NCBI GenBank assembly: GCA_013151465.1
Contig: JAADIF010000062.1
Span: forward strand, 1 to 18,346
Direction: 5' to 3'
DNA length: 18,346 nt
From: Microcaldota archaeon
Lineage (GTDB): Archaea > Aenigmatarchaeota > Aenigmatarchaeia > QMZP01 > QMZT01
Shown: positions 1-6,134 of the stretch, piece after piece
How positions within the stretch are numbered: position 1 is the stretch's first letter
How the letters are laid out: every line of letters starts with the position of its first letter
The notes under the pieces: generated by a model
What the model saw: only the letters and a program-made list of their open reading frames with translations
Told to the model about the DNA's origin: nothing
Database searches by the model: none
Made by a program: the position numbers and the translations under genes

Positions 1-1
1 A

Positions 2-529
2 ACGATAGAGCTTCTTGAGAATCCGGCTTTCAGGGGAAAGATGGTCAAGAAAAGGAGACATTCCGAATTTCCGGATGCTCCTGCATCACTGAATTGGCAT
101 CATGTGTATGAAGGCGGACTTCTGGATCATACATACGCTGTAACTTCATTGTCTATTAAAGTTGCGGAGGTCTTGAAGAAAACGTATAAAATCAAGATAA
201 ATACGGATGTCCTCATATCGGGATGTCTTCTTCATGATATAGCAAAATTGTTCGAATACATAAAAGATGATGAAGAATGGGAAGGCAGTGATGTGATGCT
301 TGATCATACTATGCTCGCTACATCAGAACTATACGCACGCGGATTTCCGGAAGAAGTGATACATATGGTTGCATCACATTTCGGGGACAAGGGACCGACT
401 CCTCCGATGACCCTCGAATCGATGATACTTTCCAGAATGGATCTTTTTGACGCTGAGATGGAAGCATCCTTATCAGATTCCGGGAATGATGTCCTTCTCG
501 CTGATATAATTAAAGATATTAAAAACTAG
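2..529 (+). CDS. HD-domain phosphohydrolase, YhaM-like, 5' end outside window
   Basis: The frame is already open at the left edge, so the gene is partial and the first in-window ATG at 41 is probably internal. Numbering from that ATG, the HD-superfamily metal and phosphate residues are visible in order: the HHVYEGGLLDHT segment (H30), the LLHDIAK motif (H65-D66), LDHT (H89), ASHFG (H113) and a late D134 in SRMDLFDAE. This order and the HH-x-GGLL-x-HT opening resemble the HD domain of YhaM-type 3'-5' exoribonucleases. That assignment comes from family knowledge; nuclease activity is inferred and the substrate is unknown. No OB-fold is visible, but it could lie upstream of the window. The stop is 19 nt before the asparaginyl-tRNA synthetase start on the same strand, suggesting co-transcription. 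Confidence 0.75.
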   Translation, partial: TIELLENPAFRGKMVKKRRHSEFPDAPASLNWHHVYEGGLLDHTYAVTSLSIKVAEVLKKTYKIKINTDVLISGCLLHDIAKLFEYIKDDEEWEGSDVMLDHTMLATSELYARGFPEEVIHMVASHFGDKGPTPPMTLESMILSRMDLFDAEMEASLSDSGNDVLLADIIKDIKN

Positions 530-548
530 AGTTTTTGAAGGTGGTGTC

Positions 549-1406
549 ATGAACATTGATAAAATTCCGAAGAGTGCTGGAAAAGAGATAGAGATAAAAG
601 GATGGGTATGGAGGAAAAGAGAAAGCAAGAATGTCATTTTTATCCTTTTGCGCGATTCGCACGGGATTGCACAATTCGTTGTAAAGGACGACCAGCCGTT
701 TTTTGAGGATGCACAAAAGCTTACGATAGAGTCATCCGTTATAATGAAAGGGATAGTCCATGAGGACAAGCGCTCACCTACAGGATACGAAATAAAAACG
801 ACGGGCATCGGGATCGTCCAGATAGCGGAGCGCTATCCCATCACAAAAGACCAGTCGACAGAATTCCTTCTTGATGTGAGGCACTTGTGGATTCGCTCAA
901 GAAAACTCACCACTATAATGAAGATAAGAAGCACCGTGGTTGGCGCGATGCATGAGTTTTTCAGGGAGAGGGGATATATTGAATTTGACCCTCCGATATT
1001 CACGCCGAATGCGTGCGAGGGTGGTTCAACTTTGTTTGAAGTGAAATACTTTGACAAAAAAATGTATCTGACACAGAGCTGGCAGTTGTATGCAGAAGCC
1101 GCCATATTCGCGCTTGAAAAGATTTATGATGTCGCCCCGACATTTAGGGCAGAGAAATCGAAGACATCGCGCCATCTTGCAGAATTCTGGATGGCGGAGA
1201 TGGAAGCGGCGTGGATGAAGCTTGATGAAGTCATACAGGTTGCAAAGGATGAAATAAAATTCATAATAAAGAAGGTTCTTGAAAAACACAGAAAGGATCT
1301 GGAATTCCTCGGGCGCGACATATCAAAACTTGAAGTATGCCTCGAAAAGGAATTCCCGACAATCACGTATTCAGAAGCAAGCTTCTTGAAGAAAAGAAGG
1401 GAATGA
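549..1406 (+). CDS. asnS: Asparaginyl-tRNA synthetase, N-terminal part (frame broken)
   Basis: Class IIb synthetase charging tRNA-Asn, archaeal type. Residues about 1-100 form the OB-fold anticodon-binding domain (WVWRKRESKNVIFILLRDSHG). The catalytic domain follows, with a motif 1 region around FFRERGYIEFDPPIFTP, the ACEGGSTLFEVKYFDKKMYL loop, and motif 2 (PTFRAEKSKTSRHLAEFW). The EGGSTLF and FRAEKS-x-T-x-RH pattern favours AsnRS over AspRS. The start ATG has GGTGGTG just upstream. Homology continues to about the TYSEA segment, near 1374, and then the frame runs out at the TGA at 1404-1406. The rest of the enzyme is in the next frame from about 1392. Joining the two gives about 424 residues, normal for the family, and the total of 1274 nt is one base short of a whole number of codons. 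An AAAA run at 1392-1395 is the likeliest site of a lost base. Confidence 0.85.
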   Translation: MNIDKIPKSAGKEIEIKGWVWRKRESKNVIFILLRDSHGIAQFVVKDDQPFFEDAQKLTIESSVIMKGIVHEDKRSPTGYEIKTTGIGIVQIAERYPITKDQSTEFLLDVRHLWIRSRKLTTIMKIRSTVVGAMHEFFRERGYIEFDPPIFTPNACEGGSTLFEVKYFDKKMYLTQSWQLYAEAAIFALEKIYDVAPTFRAEKSKTSRHLAEFWMAEMEAAWMKLDEVIQVAKDEIKFIIKKVLEKHRKDLEFLGRDISKLEVCLEKEFPTITYSEASFLKKRRE

Positions 1407-1822
1407 AGGTCCCTTGGGGAAAGGACCTTCGCACGATTGAAGAGGACAGGCTTATGGAACTTTTTGACACGCCTGTTGCTGTCACCAATTATCCGAAGGA
1501 GACGATGGCGTTCTATAAGCCAAAAGACACGAAAGACCCAAAAACTGCGTTATGTTTTGACATGCTTGCTCCGGAAGGATACGAGGAGATAATAGGAGGG
1601 TCGGAGAGAGACACGGATATCGAAGAACTCAGGAAAGCGCTTGAAAAGGAAGGAGAAAATATAGAAAACTATGAATGGTATCTTGATCTGAGAAGATACG
1701 GTTCTGTCCCCCATTCGGGGTATGGAATGGGTATCGAACGTGTTGTTGCGTGGTTATGCGGTCTTGATGTAATCAGGGATGCGATCGCTTTCCCGAGAAC
1801 GATGATACGTTTCAGGCCATAA
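1403..1822 (+). CDS. asnS: Asparaginyl-tRNA synthetase, C-terminal part (frame broken)
   Basis: Carries the rest of the AsnRS catalytic domain: the KVPWGKDL segment, a Pro-rich NYPKETMAFY stretch, the DMLAPEGYEEIIGGSERD segment, WYLDLRRYGSVPHSG and motif 3 (GYGMGIERVVAWLCG), ending in FPRTMIRFRP as archaeal AsnRS/AspRS proteins do. The frame is open from 1337, but homology to the family begins only near the KKGMK residues. The first ATG after the break, at 1403, overlaps the upstream TGA in an ATGA arrangement with a purine-rich stretch (AAGAAGGGA) before it. Coupled translation of a separate 139-residue C-terminal piece is therefore formally possible. A sequencing or real indel is simpler. 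No sequence here suggests classical slippage: the -1 codons at the join do not preserve tRNA pairing. Confidence 0.8.
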   Translation: MKVPWGKDLRTIEEDRLMELFDTPVAVTNYPKETMAFYKPKDTKDPKTALCFDMLAPEGYEEIIGGSERDTDIEELRKALEKEGENIENYEWYLDLRRYGSVPHSGYGMGIERVVAWLCGLDVIRDAIAFPRTMIRFRP

Positions 1823-1851
1823 ATTCATAGAATTATAAAACAGTAATATGG

Positions 1852-1920
1852 ATTGCTAGTCACAAGTCGCCCAGGAGCACACGCCGCAGGTCTCACCTGC
1901 GGATACGACCGCTAACCAAT
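1852..1920 (+). other. GC-rich imperfect hairpin, candidate structured RNA
   Basis: Between asnS and the next gene the sequence becomes GC-rich and can fold into one long interrupted stem. The pairings are ATTG 1852-1855 with CAAT 1917-1920, TAG 1857-1859 with CTA 1912-1914, GTCG 1866-1869 with CGAC 1906-1909, and an 8-bp perfect stem CCGCAGGT 1884-1891 with ACCTGCGG 1895-1902 around a CTC loop. The 14-nt against 3-nt internal loop (1870-1883 versus 1903-1905) is the main irregularity. No T-arm, no box C/D pair and no downstream T-run is seen, so it is not an evident tRNA, C/D sRNA or terminator. It could be an asnS 3' UTR element or a small RNA. Confidence 0.35.
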
Positions 1921-1938
1921 ATGAACAGCTAACCAATA
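1911..1938. repeat. 11-bp direct repeat upstream of a promoter
   Basis: GCTAACCAATA occurs at 1911-1921 and again at 1928-1938, 17 bp apart, just upstream of the T-rich TATA-like stretch at 1951-1958. The spacing upstream of BRE/TATA suits an activator site in archaea. The first copy also forms the 3' arm of the hairpin described at 1852-1920. Confidence 0.4.
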
Positions 1939-1950
1939 AAAATAACATCC

Positions 1951-1960
1951 CTTTTTATTT
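1951..1960 (+). promoter_or_regulatory. TATA-box-like sequence for the 1976 gene
   Basis: CTTTTTATTT centred about 1955 places a transcription start near 1980, close to the candidate ATGs at 1976 and 1985, consistent with a leaderless mRNA. Confidence 0.4.
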
Positions 1961-1975
1961 TTGCAAAACCAATAT

Positions 1976-2554
1976 ATGCTAGGTATGGTGGCTAATATAG
2001 ATGACGATAACAAACTGAAGCTGGTTGAAAATTTTGTTCTGCGCTCTTTCAAGAAAATCAATAATGAGAAACGTATAAAATACCTCCAACGAACCGCGCA
2101 TTGGACAAGCGTCTTGAGTCCAAAAACTACATCCGCACTCAAGATAGCTGCACTTGGGTATGATATAGAAAGAGCTTTTAGGAGGCGCCAGATGCAATTT
2201 TCACCCCTTGCGGGAGAAAAAGATGCCGAATACAGGCAAAAGGAAAGTGCAAGAATAATGAAAGAATTTCTCGAAAAGAACAATTTTCCAAAACACGTTT
2301 CCGACAAAGTGTATAACATAATATCTGGACATCTTACAGGAAACGAAAGAGAGCATAAAATATTGCGCGATGCCGACAGAATAAACTATTTCGAGAACAT
2401 AGCAATAAGGCGTTCGAGAGCATCCGGCCTCATTTCACCCGATAGTATCAAAAGTGAATTTGAGAGGAAATTCTCGGATATAAGCACGAAAAAAGCTAAG
2501 GAAATAGCAGAACCTTTCTATAGAAAGGCCTTGCAGGAACTCAACAAGAAATAA
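1976..2554 (+). CDS. HD-superfamily-like protein of unknown function
   Basis: 192 residues from the ATG at 1976. An in-frame TTG at 1961 and an ATG at 1985 are alternatives, and the TATA-like box suits 1976 or 1985. The order of polar residues recalls HD-superfamily hydrolases: H42 (RTAHWTS), a GYDIE segment at 61-65 where HD would be expected, H119 (ISGHLTG), then DADRINYFE with D132/D134. The His of the HD pair appears replaced by Tyr, so catalysis by the usual two-metal site is doubtful. This is a reading from motifs only. It is followed 15 nt later by a membrane protein on the same strand, likely in the same transcript. Function is not recognised. Confidence 0.7.
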   Translation: MLGMVANIDDDNKLKLVENFVLRSFKKINNEKRIKYLQRTAHWTSVLSPKTTSALKIAALGYDIERAFRRRQMQFSPLAGEKDAEYRQKESARIMKEFLEKNNFPKHVSDKVYNIISGHLTGNEREHKILRDADRINYFENIAIRRSRASGLISPDSIKSEFERKFSDISTKKAKEIAEPFYRKALQELNKK

Positions 2555-2569
2555 GCTTCGGGTTTGGTT

Positions 2570-2944
2570 ATGCCGCAGAAGGAATTTGAAGAGATGAAGA
2601 TTGTCGATATAAGGACAATTAGCAGAGCGTTTCTCGGCAGTGCACTTGGTTCGACGTCATTCATGATAGCATTTTTTTCTCACAACGAGATGACGGCCCT
2701 TGGCATGGGTATGGCCCTTGCATTTGCATTTCTTATAATAATCGATGCAGTGTTTCCTTTTTATAGAAGATTTTATGGTATTTCATTTGTCGTATTTGTC
2801 GTGCTTGGCATAGCATCATCGGTTATCATGAGTCCACGTCTTGACGTTTATTTCGTTGTGCTTGTTCTGTTTACCATCTTCACATACCGGAAGCATATAC
2901 CTGTTTTGCGCGGTAAGCATGTAGGCAGAAAAAAAGACGATTGA
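2570..2944 (+). CDS. Small four-helix membrane protein, unknown
   Basis: 124 residues from the ATG at 2570; an in-frame TTG lies 6 nt upstream and an ATG eight codons in. Hydrophobic stretches at about residues 20-36, 42-64, 69-87 and 91-106 suggest four membrane helices in two hairpins, with a short acidic/amphipathic N-terminus and a basic C-terminal tail (KHVGRKKDD), probably cytoplasmic by the positive-inside rule. No catalytic motif or known family is recognised. It lies 15 nt after the HD-like gene and may share its transcript. Confidence 0.65.
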   Translation: MPQKEFEEMKIVDIRTISRAFLGSALGSTSFMIAFFSHNEMTALGMGMALAFAFLIIIDAVFPFYRRFYGISFVVFVVLGIASSVIMSPRLDVYFVVLVLFTIFTYRKHIPVLRGKHVGRKKDD

Positions 2945-2960
2945 AGAACCGGCTCACATC

Positions 2961-3131
2961 CTAATCTTTCTGGATACGCTTGTCATAGATTGTGGTAATA
3001 TTCTCGTTGTCAAAAGACATATCAAAGAATTCCATCTCTCTTCTTAACGCAGAAAATGCTGCATCCAGAAAACCATTTCCGAATGCCGGAATGAAATCTC
3101 TTCTCTTGATGTTGGCATTTTTTCCTTTCAT
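2961..3131 (-). CDS. Small leaderless ORF, 56 residues, unknown
   Basis: ATG at 3131 opens a 56-codon frame that ends at TAG 2961-2963. The protein is basic at the N-terminus (MKGKNANIKRRDF), has a mixed hydrophobic middle (FIPAFGNGFLDAAF) and an acidic/charged C-terminus ending RIQKD. A strong archaeal TATA box, TTTATAAATA on the minus strand at 3153-3162, is centred 26 bp upstream of the ATG, exactly where a leaderless start needs it. That placement is the main reason for calling it real. No family is recognised. It faces away from the permease gene and converges on the membrane-protein gene at 2944. Confidence 0.5.
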   Translation of the reverse strand: MKGKNANIKRRDFIPAFGNGFLDAAFSALRREMEFFDMSFDNENITTIYDKRIQKD

Positions 3132-3152
3132 TGTTCTAAAATATAGATTGGT

Positions 3153-3162
3153 TATTTATAAA
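3153..3162 (-). promoter_or_regulatory. TATA box of the 56-residue ORF
   Basis: Minus-strand TTTATAAATA centred 26 bp upstream of the ATG at 3131, giving a leaderless transcript. Confidence 0.6.
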
Positions 3163-3263
3163 TATTTTTAATATGTCTAATTCCGGAATAGTAAATATTT
3201 CATATTTTATCATTCAGAATATGTTCTCATTGTAAATTCCACAAAAATACAAATTGAAGGCAT

Positions 3264-3278
3264 ATACGAATTTCGTAT
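3264..3278. promoter_or_regulatory. Perfect inverted repeat, candidate operator of the permease gene
   Basis: ATACGAA at 3264-3270 and TTCGTAT at 3272-3278 form a perfect 7-bp inverted repeat around one central T, about 12 bp upstream of the permease TATA-like box. Size and position suit a homodimeric winged-helix or Lrp-type regulator, which is inference. Confidence 0.45.
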
Positions 3279-3290
3279 TGTTGACAAGAA

Positions 3291-3300
3291 GTTATTTTAA
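3291..3300 (+). promoter_or_regulatory. TATA-box-like sequence of the permease gene
   Basis: GTTATTTTAA is centred about 28 bp upstream of the permease ATG, consistent with a leaderless mRNA; no Shine-Dalgarno sequence precedes the start. Confidence 0.45.
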
Positions 3301-3323
3301 GAAACAAAACCAACGTAAAAGTT

Positions 3324-4592
3324 ATGACAAAACTAAGGCGCAATATCAATCTTCTTGAGGTCATGCTGACAGGTGTGGGAACAATCCTCGGCGCCGGGAT
3401 TTATGTAATTATAGGAAAAGTTGCGGGTATCGCCGGTAATGCAATGTGGATATCCTTTGGTCTTGCTGCAGTTATAGCTGCGTTGACTGGCTTAAGTTAT
3501 GCCGAACTTTCATCGATTATACCGAAGGCGGGTGCAGAATACGAATACGCTAAAAAAGCGTTTGGTAACAGGATAGCATTTGTTATCGGATGGCTGCTTC
3601 TGATAGCTGGCATAGTTTCAGCATCTGCGGTTTCGCTCGGTTTCGCTGGATATTTTGGAAAACTTCTCGGAATGCCAACACTGCCGGTAGCGGTCGGAAT
3701 GCTAATAGCGCTTTCCGTGCCTCTTTTTTACGGTGTTAAGGAATCCGTGCGAGCCGGCGTTATAATGACACTCGTGGAGGCATTCGGACTTTTCGTTATA
3801 ATAATGTTGGGCATTCCTTATCTTGGGAACGTAAATTATCTGGAGATTCCGGATCTTTCAGCATTGATGCAGGGCGCGGCCCTTATATTTTTCGCATATA
3901 TAGGATTTGGAGAGATAGTGAGATTATCGGAAGAAACAAAGAACGCAGAAAAAGCAATACCAAAAGCAGTTATTTTGTCAATTGCAATAACAACGATATT
4001 GTATATACTTGTTGCAATATCAGCTGTTGGCATAATGGATTGGCATGAACTTGCGGTGTCTGCATCCCCACTTGCAGATGTCGCATCTGTCGCACTTGGC
4101 GATAATGCCTTTTTGCTTCTATCTCTCATAGCGCTTTTCTCTACCGCGAATACAGTCCTTTTTGTGATGCTTTCAACATCGCGCCTTCTTTACGGGATGT
4201 TCGAAAAGATAGATTCTCCTCTTTCGTTTGTTCATCCTAAAACAAAGACTCCGTGGTTTTCGATCGGTTGCGTCATGCTGGCGTCCATATTGTTCCTGTT
4301 TATGGGCGGTATAGAAAAGATTGCAAGCATGACAAATTTCATGATATTGATAAATTATTTTTTCGTGAATCTCATAGTCATACGTCTCCGCTACACGTTC
4401 TCGGAAAAGATGCGTCCTTTTCGCATACCTTTCAATATCGGAAAATTCCCATTACTCGCCTTTCTTGGAATGATAACCACGCTAATAATGCTGGCATCCA
4501 TACATATTGAAATTATTTTTTGGGGAACGGTGTTTGTGTTGATTGGGATAATAATTTATGAGTTGCTCCGCAGAAGTGGAGTAGACATATGA
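3324..4592 (+). CDS. APC-superfamily amino acid permease
   Basis: 422 residues with about twelve hydrophobic segments, the length and layout of the amino acid-polyamine-organocation family of secondary transporters. The unwound TM1 substrate site is clear (GVGTILGAGIYVIIG, residues 17-31), as is the loop after TM2 (SYAELSSIIPKAGAEYEYAKKAFG, 58-81), and the TM6/TM6-7 signature (FFAYIGFGEIVRLSEETKNAEKAIPKA, 189-215). It acts in the cytoplasmic membrane and probably imports amino acids; the specific substrate cannot be read from sequence. The ATG lacks a Shine-Dalgarno site and sits 28 bp after a TATA-like box. A perfect inverted repeat upstream hints at regulation. It converges on the lysyl-tRNA synthetase gene with 25 bp between stops. 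Confidence 0.88.
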   Translation: MTKLRRNINLLEVMLTGVGTILGAGIYVIIGKVAGIAGNAMWISFGLAAVIAALTGLSYAELSSIIPKAGAEYEYAKKAFGNRIAFVIGWLLLIAGIVSASAVSLGFAGYFGKLLGMPTLPVAVGMLIALSVPLFYGVKESVRAGVIMTLVEAFGLFVIIMLGIPYLGNVNYLEIPDLSALMQGAALIFFAYIGFGEIVRLSEETKNAEKAIPKAVILSIAITTILYILVAISAVGIMDWHELAVSASPLADVASVALGDNAFLLLSLIALFSTANTVLFVMLSTSRLLYGMFEKIDSPLSFVHPKTKTPWFSIGCVMLASILFLFMGGIEKIASMTNFMILINYFFVNLIVIRLRYTFSEKMRPFRIPFNIGKFPLLAFLGMITTLIMLASIHIEIIFWGTVFVLIGIIIYELLRRSGVDI

Positions 4593-4617
4593 TATTGAGT
4601 AATTCTTATGTAATTCT

Positions 4618-5253
4618 CTATTCTTCAGGCTTCATTGTCGGGAAGACAATGACATCCCTTATTGATTCTGCCTCGGTAAGAAGCATTATGAGCCTGTCAA
4701 TGCCGATGCCGATGCCCCCGGCAGGCGGCATCCCGTATTCCAGCGCCTGCACGAAATCCTCATCCATCGGGTACGCTTCATCTTTGTCCTTTTCCTTCTG
4801 CTGCTCTTCGAGGCGCTTTCTCTGGTCAACCGGGTCGTTTAACTCCGAATAGATGTTTGCTATCTCCTGAGCTCCTATGAAAAGTTCAGCCCTCTCTGTT
4901 ATCCCCTTCTCACCGTCACGTTTCATCTTAACGAGGGGAGAAACCTCCACAGGGTGGTCGGTTATGAACGTCGGCTGGATGAGCTTGTCCTCGACAAGCT
5001 CTTCAAAAAGTTCCTGGATAAAGACCCCCCTGCACGGGTGAAGCTTGGGCTCTATGTTGTGCTCTTTTACAATCTTTTCAAGCTCTTCATCGCTCAGGGC
5101 GTCAACATCAATTCCTGCATATTTTTTCAGCGCGCCTTTCATGGTGAGGCGCTCAAATGGCTTTGAAAGGTCAATCTCATTATCGTTGTATTTGAAAACC
5201 ATCTTTCTCGTAAGTTTTGCGCATCTCCTGATAAGCTCCTCGCATCTGTCCAT
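4618..5253 (-). CDS. lysS: Lysyl-tRNA synthetase class II, C-terminal part (frame broken)
   Basis: Contains the second half of the class II LysRS catalytic domain: MDRCEELI at the join, a KMVFKYNDNEIDL strand, the LVEDKLIQPTFITDHPVEVSPL segment, the RAELFIGAQEIANIYSELNDP region and motif 3 (GMPPAGGIGIGIDRLIMLL), ending in RDVIVFPTMKPEE as LysRS proteins do. The frame is open upstream to 5385, but that part is an out-of-frame shadow of the N-terminal half. Family similarity starts at about 5260, and the first ATG in this frame is at 5253-5251. Without the N-terminal half (OB-fold, motifs 1 and 2) this piece alone cannot be a working synthetase. Confidence 0.82.
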   Translation of the reverse strand: MDRCEELIRRCAKLTRKMVFKYNDNEIDLSKPFERLTMKGALKKYAGIDVDALSDEELEKIVKEHNIEPKLHPCRGVFIQELFEELVEDKLIQPTFITDHPVEVSPLVKMKRDGEKGITERAELFIGAQEIANIYSELNDPVDQRKRLEEQQKEKDKDEAYPMDEDFVQALEYGMPPAGGIGIGIDRLIMLLTEAESIRDVIVFPTMKPEE

Positions 5254-6085
5254 CGTCCTGCCTGTTGTAATCAACATATGCCTCGTACCATTCAAGCAGC
5301 GCAAATTCGGGGTTATGGTTCTGGTCAACCCCTTCGTTTCTGAACACCTTTCCCATCGCATAGACCTTGTCAAACCCTCCGACAAGCTCCCTTTTCAGCG
5401 GAAGCTCAAGTGATATCCGCAGGAATAAGTCAATATCAAGAGCGTTATGATGTGTTATGAACGGCTTTGCCGCCGCGCCTCCGTATTGCGATTCAAGAAC
5501 AGGGTTTTCAAACTCAATAAAGCCATTTTCTTCAAGGTATTTTCTTATTTCTTTCAATATTTTTGAGCGCGTTATGAAAACATTCCTTACATGAGGGTTC
5601 ATTATGAAATCAAGATACCTCTTTCTGTATCTTGTTTCCTTGTCGGTGAGCCCGTGGAATTTCTCAGGAAGCGGCCTTATGCCTTTGGTGAGGACCGTGA
5701 AATTTTCGGCAAAGACGGTTATCTCTCCCCTCTTCGTCCTCATTACTTTGCCCTTTACCCCTATTATATCCCCTATGTCAAGGAGCTTCAGGTTATCGTA
5801 GTTTTCGCCAAGCGTGTTTGCCTCAAAGTAAATCTGCAGTTTTGCGGTCGAATCAAGAATGTGCATGAACTGAATTTTCCCCATTTTGCGGATTGCCATA
5901 ATCCTTCCGGCGACGCTGACTGCATCATCTGCCTTTTCGCCGTTTTCAAGGCCGGCATACTTTTCGAGTATCTGCTCCGCCTTATGGGAAACATCATAGC
6001 TGTAAGGGTATGGATTTATTCCCTTCTTTCTCATTTCTTCAAGCTTTTTAAGGCGGTTTTGTATGAAAACATCTTCGTTTGACAT
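5180..6085 (-). CDS. lysS: Lysyl-tRNA synthetase class II, N-terminal part (frame broken)
   Basis: The start is the ATG at 6085 (MSNEDVFIQNRLKKLEEMRKKG), chosen because GGTGA lies at 6097-6093; the frame is open further upstream. It holds the LysRS N-terminal helix, the OB-fold (VAGRIMAIRKMGKIQFMHI), motif 1 (NPVLESQYGGAAAKPF) and motif 2 (FRNEGVDQNHNPEF). Family similarity stops after AYVDYN at about 5265; what follows to the stop at 5180 is out of frame. Joining to the C-terminal part gives about 488 residues, normal for LysRS. The 1468 nt from start to final stop is one base more than whole codons, fitting one inserted base near 5254-5265. It is the third gene of a probable operon after the GNAT and M20 genes. 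Many archaea use a class I LysRS instead, so this class II gene may be of bacterial origin and dispensable. Confidence 0.85.
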   Translation of the reverse strand: MSNEDVFIQNRLKKLEEMRKKGINPYPYSYDVSHKAEQILEKYAGLENGEKADDAVSVAGRIMAIRKMGKIQFMHILDSTAKLQIYFEANTLGENYDNLKLLDIGDIIGVKGKVMRTKRGEITVFAENFTVLTKGIRPLPEKFHGLTDKETRYRKRYLDFIMNPHVRNVFITRSKILKEIRKYLEENGFIEFENPVLESQYGGAAAKPFITHHNALDIDLFLRISLELPLKRELVGGFDKVYAMGKVFRNEGVDQNHNPEFALLEWYEAYVDYNRQDDGQMRGAYQEMRKTYEKDGFQIQR

Positions 6086-6134
6086 CTGAAATTCACCATA
6101 TTGACAAATACCTTTATTTAATTGGTTGTGTAAT

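Noticed and set aside
473..808. A 111-codon minus-strand ORF over the start of asnS, and similar long minus-strand frames over lysS, ahcY, mdh and the coiled-coil gene
   Set aside because: They lie antisense to genes with clear family motifs, are rich in Ser/Phe/Ile from antisense codons and have no promoters or ribosome sites.
1392..1406. Programmed -1 frameshifting in asnS
   Set aside because: No X-XXY-YYZ slippery heptamer is in frame; single-tRNA slips at the AAA or AGA codon would not keep pairing. An indel or split gene fits better.
1852..1920. A tRNA or split-tRNA half between asnS and the next gene
   Set aside because: There is no TTCAAAT-type T-loop, no standard D-arm and the 8-bp stem has a 3-nt loop, unlike any tRNA arm.
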